Below, in pieces: positions 59,624 through 64,000 of a DNA stretch of 64,000 bases (position 1 is its first letter; every line of letters starts with the position of its first letter). Source of the DNA: Thermoanaerobaculia bacterium (GTDB taxonomy: Bacteria > Acidobacteriota > Thermoanaerobaculia > Gp7-AA8); assembly GCA_017883205.1 (NCBI GenBank), contig JADGNZ010000016.1, positions 58,981-122,980 of the forward strand, read 5' to 3'. The notes beneath the pieces were generated by a model. That model worked only from the letters and a program-made list of their open reading frames with translations. It made no database searches and was not told the DNA's origin. Both the position numbers and the translations under genes were made by a program.

Positions 59624-60118
59624 ATGAAACGCTTCAGCGCACTGGCAATCACGCTTCTCGTCCTGGTCGCAAGCACGCGGCCGGCGCGAGCGGAGAAGCG
59701 GCGAGCGACGGCACCGCCGGCCGATGACTCGGTCGCAATCGCATTCGTCGACGTCGATTCTAATGAGGCGTCGATGACCGCCGCCGGTTCCGAAGCGTGG
59801 CTCGATCTCAAGACGGTCACGCACGCCGGAGCGGCCGAAAAGCGGATGACGAGGTTGCGGCGCCGGATCGGAATCCGGCTGGTGCGCACGAACGCGCTCG
59901 CGTCGGGAACGGCAACGATCAGCGTGCGGCTCGAGTCGTGGGACGGCCGGGCAACATTTCGTATCGACGGCAAACAACTCAGCAGCGCGCCTGTGACGAT
60001 CGACACGCACTTGGCAGTCGGACCGGTGACGGTCCACACACTCGAAATTGAAGTACCGATCTCGGCCGCAGAGGGAGCATTGGCTGCCTCGATGCGCTGG
60101 GAAGCGGTGGTGGAGTAG
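59624..60118 (+). CDS. Secreted accessory protein of the putative fibre operon
   Basis: The 164-residue protein has a signal peptide (KRFSALAITLLVLVASTRPA, cleavage ARA|E). It has a beta-rich body (SVAIAFVDVDSNEASMTAAG, AWLDLKTVTHAGAAEKRM) with a repeated strand pattern to the end (VHTLEIEVPISAAEGAL). It resembles a minor or tip subunit by size and exported beta-sandwich character. No family is recognised. It ends one base into the GTG/ATG start region of the chaperone-like gene. Confidence 0.62.
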   Translation: MKRFSALAITLLVLVASTRPARAEKRRATAPPADDSVAIAFVDVDSNEASMTAAGSEAWLDLKTVTHAGAAEKRMTRLRRRIGIRLVRTNALASGTATISVRLESWDGRATFRIDGKQLSSAPVTIDTHLAVGPVTVHTLEIEVPISAAEGALAASMRWEAVVE

Positions 60119-60120
60119 TG

Positions 60121-60894
60121 ATGAAAGTCAAGATATCATTGTGCACGGGACTTCTGGCGCTCCTCGTACCAACCCTTCTCAGCGCCGGTGAAGGAGCGCT
60201 TTCGGCGGCGCCAGCAGTCGTGATGCTGCGCGGAAACGCGGGGCAGAGCACAACCCAGGTGCTCACGATCATGAACTCCACATCGCAACCGTTCTCCTTC
60301 GAAATGCTGGCCCGGGATGTGGTCGTTCGCAACGGAGCCCGCTCGTTCGTCGATGCAGGCAAGGTCACAGGCAGCGTCGCCTCGACTGCGGTCTTCTCGA
60401 CGAAATCAGCAACCGTGTTGCCCGGCGAGAAAATGAGAGTCAGCGTGACGCTGACGGTTCCGGCAAATCCAACCGTTCGCGCCGTGGTGACGATGTTTCA
60501 CGGAACGTCGAAGATGAACAGCTACGGCATGCACGTCGTGGCGTCGCTCGGCACACTGCTGACCTTCGCGCTCACAGACCAGGTCAGCGCGAGCGCATCG
60601 CCGCTCGAGGTGAAGGCGCCCACCGCGAGCACGAATCTCACTCTCGCACAGCGGCTCGCGAACGACGGCAATGAACCGTTGTTCGCCAAAGGCATGCTGG
60701 CCATCCTCAACGGAAACGGCATCCTGGTCGCGAAAAGCGCGCTACCAGCACGTCGTCTGCTGCCTGGGGAGACGACGGACGTTCGCGCCGAGTATCCGGG
60801 CGAGTTGCTCCGAGGACACTATCGCGCGCTTATCACCTACGACCTTCAGAACGGCAAGACGATCACGTCGGCCGGCCAGTTTGAGGTCCCATGA
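60121..60894 (+). CDS. PapD-like periplasmic chaperone (putative)
   Basis: The 257-residue protein starts at ATG 60121. A GTG one codon earlier also fits. A signal peptide (ISLCTGLLALLVPTLLSAGE) is followed by an Ig-like domain. VVMLRGNAGQSTTQVLTIMN, SFEMLARDVVVRNGARSFVD and VLPGEKMRVSVTLTVPANPT reproduce the pattern of fimbrial chaperones: a lead strand, 'N.s..p', and a late 'l.pg..q.vrv'. A second Ig-like domain follows (TLAQRLANDGNEPLFAKGML, LLPGETTDVRAEYPGELLRG). It would hold subunits from 59037 for delivery to the outer-membrane protein encoded next. The two genes overlap by ATGA. Confidence 0.72.
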   Translation: MKVKISLCTGLLALLVPTLLSAGEGALSAAPAVVMLRGNAGQSTTQVLTIMNSTSQPFSFEMLARDVVVRNGARSFVDAGKVTGSVASTAVFSTKSATVLPGEKMRVSVTLTVPANPTVRAVVTMFHGTSKMNSYGMHVVASLGTLLTFALTDQVSASASPLEVKAPTASTNLTLAQRLANDGNEPLFAKGMLAILNGNGILVAKSALPARRLLPGETTDVRAEYPGELLRGHYRALITYDLQNGKTITSAGQFEVP

Positions 60895-63797
60895 AACATG
60901 CCGCGCTCGGGCTGACGCTTCTGCTCTTCGCGGTTTCCGCGAGTGCTGAAAACTTCACCGTGCGCGTGCAGGAAACCGCCACGATCGAGATTCCGGGCGT
61001 GACGGCGGCGTACGCGATCGATCCCGCCATCGCCGACGTCAGCGCATCGTCAGGCGGACGCGTCATGGTGACGGGACGCAGCGCCGGCACGACGCAGTTG
61101 ATCGGAATCACGGCGAATGGAACGCGCGCGTTCCTCATCACCGTTGCGGCGCGTGTGTCTGCGCAGGTTCCGCGCGCCGTCGCCTTGCACCAGCCTGTCG
61201 CGCGCGTGGAGTCCCGCTACGCCAGTGATTCCGGCCAGATGCAGAATTCGTTCGACGCATTCACGAACGACGGCGAGCGGCAGTCACAGATCCACCTCGT
61301 CACCATTCACCGCTTCCGCAATTCGTTCGGCCAATCGACCGACGCCATTCCCTCGGTCTTCTACCGCATCGACTCACTGCGCCGTTCGATCACGTTTCTC
61401 GACGAGATCGTCGACACCTCTCCGGTAACGATCCACTCCACGCAAGTCCGAGGATTTCATTATCTCGACCGGTCGCTGGAGATCCATGCCGGATACGCGG
61501 CTACGAGCATGTACGACGATCTGTTCCTTCCCTCCGGCCGCCGCTGGCTCGCCTCGGCGGCGTACGGCATCGGTTTCGGCAACGTGCGGCTCATCCCGTC
61601 GCTCTACGTTTTCCTGTCCCAGCCAACCGGCACCGCCGCGCGCAAAGGAGTCATCGGCTCGCTCGCGGTCGAAAAGAAAATCGGGGAGACGCTCTTTGCC
61701 CGAGGTGAGATTGCGATGAGCCGCTCGCCAGCCGGCTCCGCCGAGATCCGCTACAACGACGACGCGAATGTTCTTCGCGCACGAGCGTCGTACAAACCGG
61801 CGGACTTTCCGACGCTGGCGCTATCCGATGTTCCGGGCACGCACGCCGAGGGAGATTGGACGCACCGCGCAACACGGAAGCTGCAGCTCGACAGCTACGG
61901 CTCGTACGACCAACTGACCACGACCTCGCTGCGGCAGACGATCGGCATCGCAAACATCGCCGCCCGGTACCAGTTGTCGAAGTCCTTCGCCACGCTGACC
62001 GGCCTGGACACGACTTTCGTCCGGCAGCCATCCGAATCGTTCCGCACGATCGGAATTCCGGTTGGGCTGCTCTTCGACACGAGGAACTTCGGAGCCGCCG
62101 CCTCCTATCGCCTCCTCGACACTTCGAACTCGAGCCGGCGCGGCGATGCTCTCCGCTTCAGCCTCCGCGCCGGAACCGCGCGGTTCCGCGTCAACGCCTG
62201 GGCCGAACGGCAACGGCAGGCGCCGACGCTCGATCTCATTTTCCGGGACGAGCCCGGGCTCGAGCTCGCGCTTCTCCGGCTCGGCATTTCGGTGCGCTCG
62301 CCGGAAGACCTGGCCCGCGTTCTTCAGGACAACGCCGTTCTCATCAACCTCGGATTCATCGAAGGCGTCACGGTCAACCTCACACCGCTGCGCCGTCAGG
62401 CAGGGATCGACGTCGCACTCGATTCGCCAGACATGCGCAACCAGCTCAGGCTGCATGCGGTCACCGATCGCGCCGAGGGAGTGGGTGCGGTTCGGAGCTC
62501 AACGATCGCAACGCTGACGTACTCGCGCCGGTTGTTCGAATCGACGGACATCTTCGGCTCGTACTCGAAATGGCGAACGGGATTGCTGTCACGGCAAACC
62601 GACGGCTCCGCGTACCAGGTAGGGATTCGCCAACGGATCGACGGGATGCCCGACTTCTTGAAGCGGAGAGGAACGATTCAAGGGATGGTTTACCTCGATC
62701 CGAACATGCGCGGCGCGCGGACCGAAGGAGCGTCACCGGTTGCCGGTGTCGCAGTCACACTCGACGGAGCGCGATCTACGCGAACCGATGAGCACGGCCA
62801 CTATGCCTTCCGCGATGTGTCGCCCGGCATCCATCATGTTGCTGCAGAAATCTCCGCGTCGAAGCCGGCGTACTTCACGACGCCATCGCGCGTCGAAGTG
62901 GAACCATCCGCCACCGCCGACTTCGGTCTGGTCTGGTCCTCCGCACGCGTCAACGGCAACGTCATCAGCGACGCAACCCTCGGCATCGCCGGAGTGGTCG
63001 TGTCGGCCAAAGCGCCGGACGGCAAAGAACTGACCGCCACAACGGACTCCGACGGCGCGTTCGCGCTCCCAGTTCCGGCCGGCAAATACACGATCGCGCT
63101 GGCTCCGGAGACGCTGCCGTCCGGCTACATCAGCAACGGAGCCACGACGCACGAGGTCGATCTGAAGCCCGATCACCCGCAGCAGTTGGCCTTCGAGGTG
63201 CGCGCGCTCCGCAGCATCAGCGGAACCGCCGCCGGCGCCACAGAAGTGCAGATCGAGCCCCTCGGCCGCACCGCACTGGTCGACGCCTCCGGCAACTTCG
63301 TCTTCCGCTCGCTTCCCGCCGGAACGTTCACGATCACCGCCGGCGCGGCCACTCGCACCGTCACGCTACCCGCCGATCCGGCGACGTTGACCGTAACGTT
63401 GAACAACGCGCCGGCCGCCAACAGCGTTTCCGCGGCAAAGTCCGCGGCCAAGAGCGTCCCCGCAACCAACAGAGTACCGGCAGCATCCCCAGTCATCGCC
63501 GCCACGCAGCCGTCGCCAACACTCGACATCCAGCCGAGTCTCGAAAACCGCGATCGTCGATTCCGCGTCCAGGCCGGCGCCTACCGCGTCGCCGAGAACG
63601 TAACTATCGCCCGCCGTCAGCTAGAACGCCTCGGATACCAGGCGAACGTCACAACATCCGGAACCCTCCAACTCGTATCCGCCGGCCCCTTCGCATCCCG
63701 AGCCGAAGCCGATCGTGCCGCCGAACGCCTGACCAAAGCCGGCATCGAAGCGATCATCGTTTCCGACCGGCGCGATCATGCGGAACGGCGGCGCTGA
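60891..63797 (+). CDS. Outer-membrane usher-like protein with pilus N-domain, barrel, Ig/CNA-B modules and SPOR domain
   Basis: The 968-residue protein has a signal peptide ending near ASAE (residue 20). Residues ~21-88 (FTVRVQETATIEIPGVTAAY, VMVTGRSAGTTQLIGITANG) match the N-terminal domain of T2SS/T3SS-secretin and pilus proteins. Residues ~95-590 alternate amphipathic strands and look like a large barrel. Residues ~594-690 are a carboxypeptidase-regulatory/CNA-B-like module (GVAVTLDGARSTRTDEHGHY), and ~690-840 hold two more. An Ala/Ser/Pro linker follows. Residues ~890-958 are a SPOR domain (RFRVQAGAYRVAENVTIARR) that would bind denuded peptidoglycan. No classical usher family match is obvious. 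The combination appears unusual. Confidence 0.75.
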   Translation: MKHAALGLTLLLFAVSASAENFTVRVQETATIEIPGVTAAYAIDPAIADVSASSGGRVMVTGRSAGTTQLIGITANGTRAFLITVAARVSAQVPRAVALHQPVARVESRYASDSGQMQNSFDAFTNDGERQSQIHLVTIHRFRNSFGQSTDAIPSVFYRIDSLRRSITFLDEIVDTSPVTIHSTQVRGFHYLDRSLEIHAGYAATSMYDDLFLPSGRRWLASAAYGIGFGNVRLIPSLYVFLSQPTGTAARKGVIGSLAVEKKIGETLFARGEIAMSRSPAGSAEIRYNDDANVLRARASYKPADFPTLALSDVPGTHAEGDWTHRATRKLQLDSYGSYDQLTTTSLRQTIGIANIAARYQLSKSFATLTGLDTTFVRQPSESFRTIGIPVGLLFDTRNFGAAASYRLLDTSNSSRRGDALRFSLRAGTARFRVNAWAERQRQAPTLDLIFRDEPGLELALLRLGISVRSPEDLARVLQDNAVLINLGFIEGVTVNLTPLRRQAGIDVALDSPDMRNQLRLHAVTDRAEGVGAVRSSTIATLTYSRRLFESTDIFGSYSKWRTGLLSRQTDGSAYQVGIRQRIDGMPDFLKRRGTIQGMVYLDPNMRGARTEGASPVAGVAVTLDGARSTRTDEHGHYAFRDVSPGIHHVAAEISASKPAYFTTPSRVEVEPSATADFGLVWSSARVNGNVISDATLGIAGVVVSAKAPDGKELTATTDSDGAFALPVPAGKYTIALAPETLPSGYISNGATTHEVDLKPDHPQQLAFEVRALRSISGTAAGATEVQIEPLGRTALVDASGNFVFRSLPAGTFTITAGAATRTVTLPADPATLTVTLNNAPAANSVSAAKSAAKSVPATNRVPAASPVIAATQPSPTLDIQPSLENRDRRFRVQAGAYRVAENVTIARRQLERLGYQANVTTSGTLQLVSAGPFASRAEADRAAERLTKAGIEAIIVSDRRDHAERRR

Positions 63798-63936
63798 TCG
63801 GCATTCGGACTGAGCAGCGCCACGCAAGACTCAAGGGAGCATGAAGGAAAAGTTCCGGAACTGGCTGCGGAATGATCCCGCGCAACAGTGCTTTATCATT
63901 CTTCAAATACACTATCGCCCGAAGGTACGGACGATC

Positions 63937-64000
63937 ATGGGTGCTCAAAACATCGAACTACGCGATCAACCCGCCTACACCCTCTCCGAGGCCGCGCGCT
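63937..64000 (+). CDS. Start of a small antitoxin-like gene (DUF433/MerR-like N-terminus), cut by window edge
   Basis: From ATG 63937 the product reads MGAQNIELRDQPAYTLSEAA then R and leaves the window. 'yTLsEAAr' is the first helix-turn-helix element of DUF433-type antitoxins and of MerR-like excisionases. The same frame is open from ATG 63841, which follows GGGAG. That longer start would add 32 residues (MKEKFRNWLRNDPAQQC...). I prefer 63937 because family similarity begins there, but 63841 has the better ribosome-binding site. Confidence 0.5.
   Translation, partial: MGAQNIELRDQPAYTLSEAAR

Overview
The window is a high-GC chromosomal segment from a Gram-negative bacterium: it carries outer-membrane barrels, a TolC/RND efflux set, Wza/Wzc-type export and a TonB-dependent receptor. 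The long Oar-like receptor with an N-terminal carboxypeptidase-regulatory-like domain, the Hfq-like protein with a non-canonical Sm2 motif and the many intergenic hairpin repeats fit Acidobacteriota best. That placement is inferred from gene content only. No rRNA, tRNA, CRISPR, transposase or phage gene was recognised.

Layout. 1-22997 is an exopolysaccharide/O-antigen region. It holds a cut methyltransferase, a hexapeptide acyltransferase, five glycosyltransferases, two membrane polymerase/ligase-type proteins (one on each strand), an FkbM methyltransferase and a NodU-type carbamoyltransferase on the minus strand. Then come an outer-membrane barrel, a Wza-like export protein, a Wzc-like tyrosine autokinase, a CpsB-type phosphatase and a TPR protein. 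Within it, 7251-9489 is nearly gene-poor and carries REP-like elements and a 21-bp tandem array. 23050-34115 is housekeeping: etfA/etfB, an Hfq-like protein, pdxA, a PlsC-type acyltransferase, an MFS transporter, a SpoIIE-type phosphatase and the ABC-F ATPase EttA. 34620-42945 holds an Oar-like receptor, a purine-type permease, an M28 peptidase, an aldehyde dehydrogenase and a bactofilin. 43328-49431 holds a MacA/MacB-type efflux operon, a single-domain response regulator and a metallopeptidase/ATP-grasp pair. 49432-50087 is a second 21-bp array enclosed by 27-bp inverted repeats. 50088-56274 is a CusABC-like heavy-metal efflux operon headed by a small secreted Cys/His-rich protein. 56430-58862 is a membrane-fused spermidine-synthase-like protein. 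59037-63797 is a four-gene secreted operon that looks like a non-canonical chaperone-usher or surface-fibre system. The window ends in the start of a small gene with an antitoxin-like N-terminus.

Two things stand out. The first is the 59037-63797 operon: an abundant-looking secreted subunit, an accessory protein, an Ig-like chaperone and a 968-residue outer-membrane protein combining a pilus/secretin N-terminal domain, a predicted barrel, Ig/CNA-B-like modules and a terminal SPOR domain. The second is the intergenic DNA: two unrelated 21-bp tandem arrays (about 24 and 20 units) and many long-armed hairpins built from 7-9-bp words. One array sits inside the loop of a hairpin element whose intact relatives lie at 25390 and 56331.
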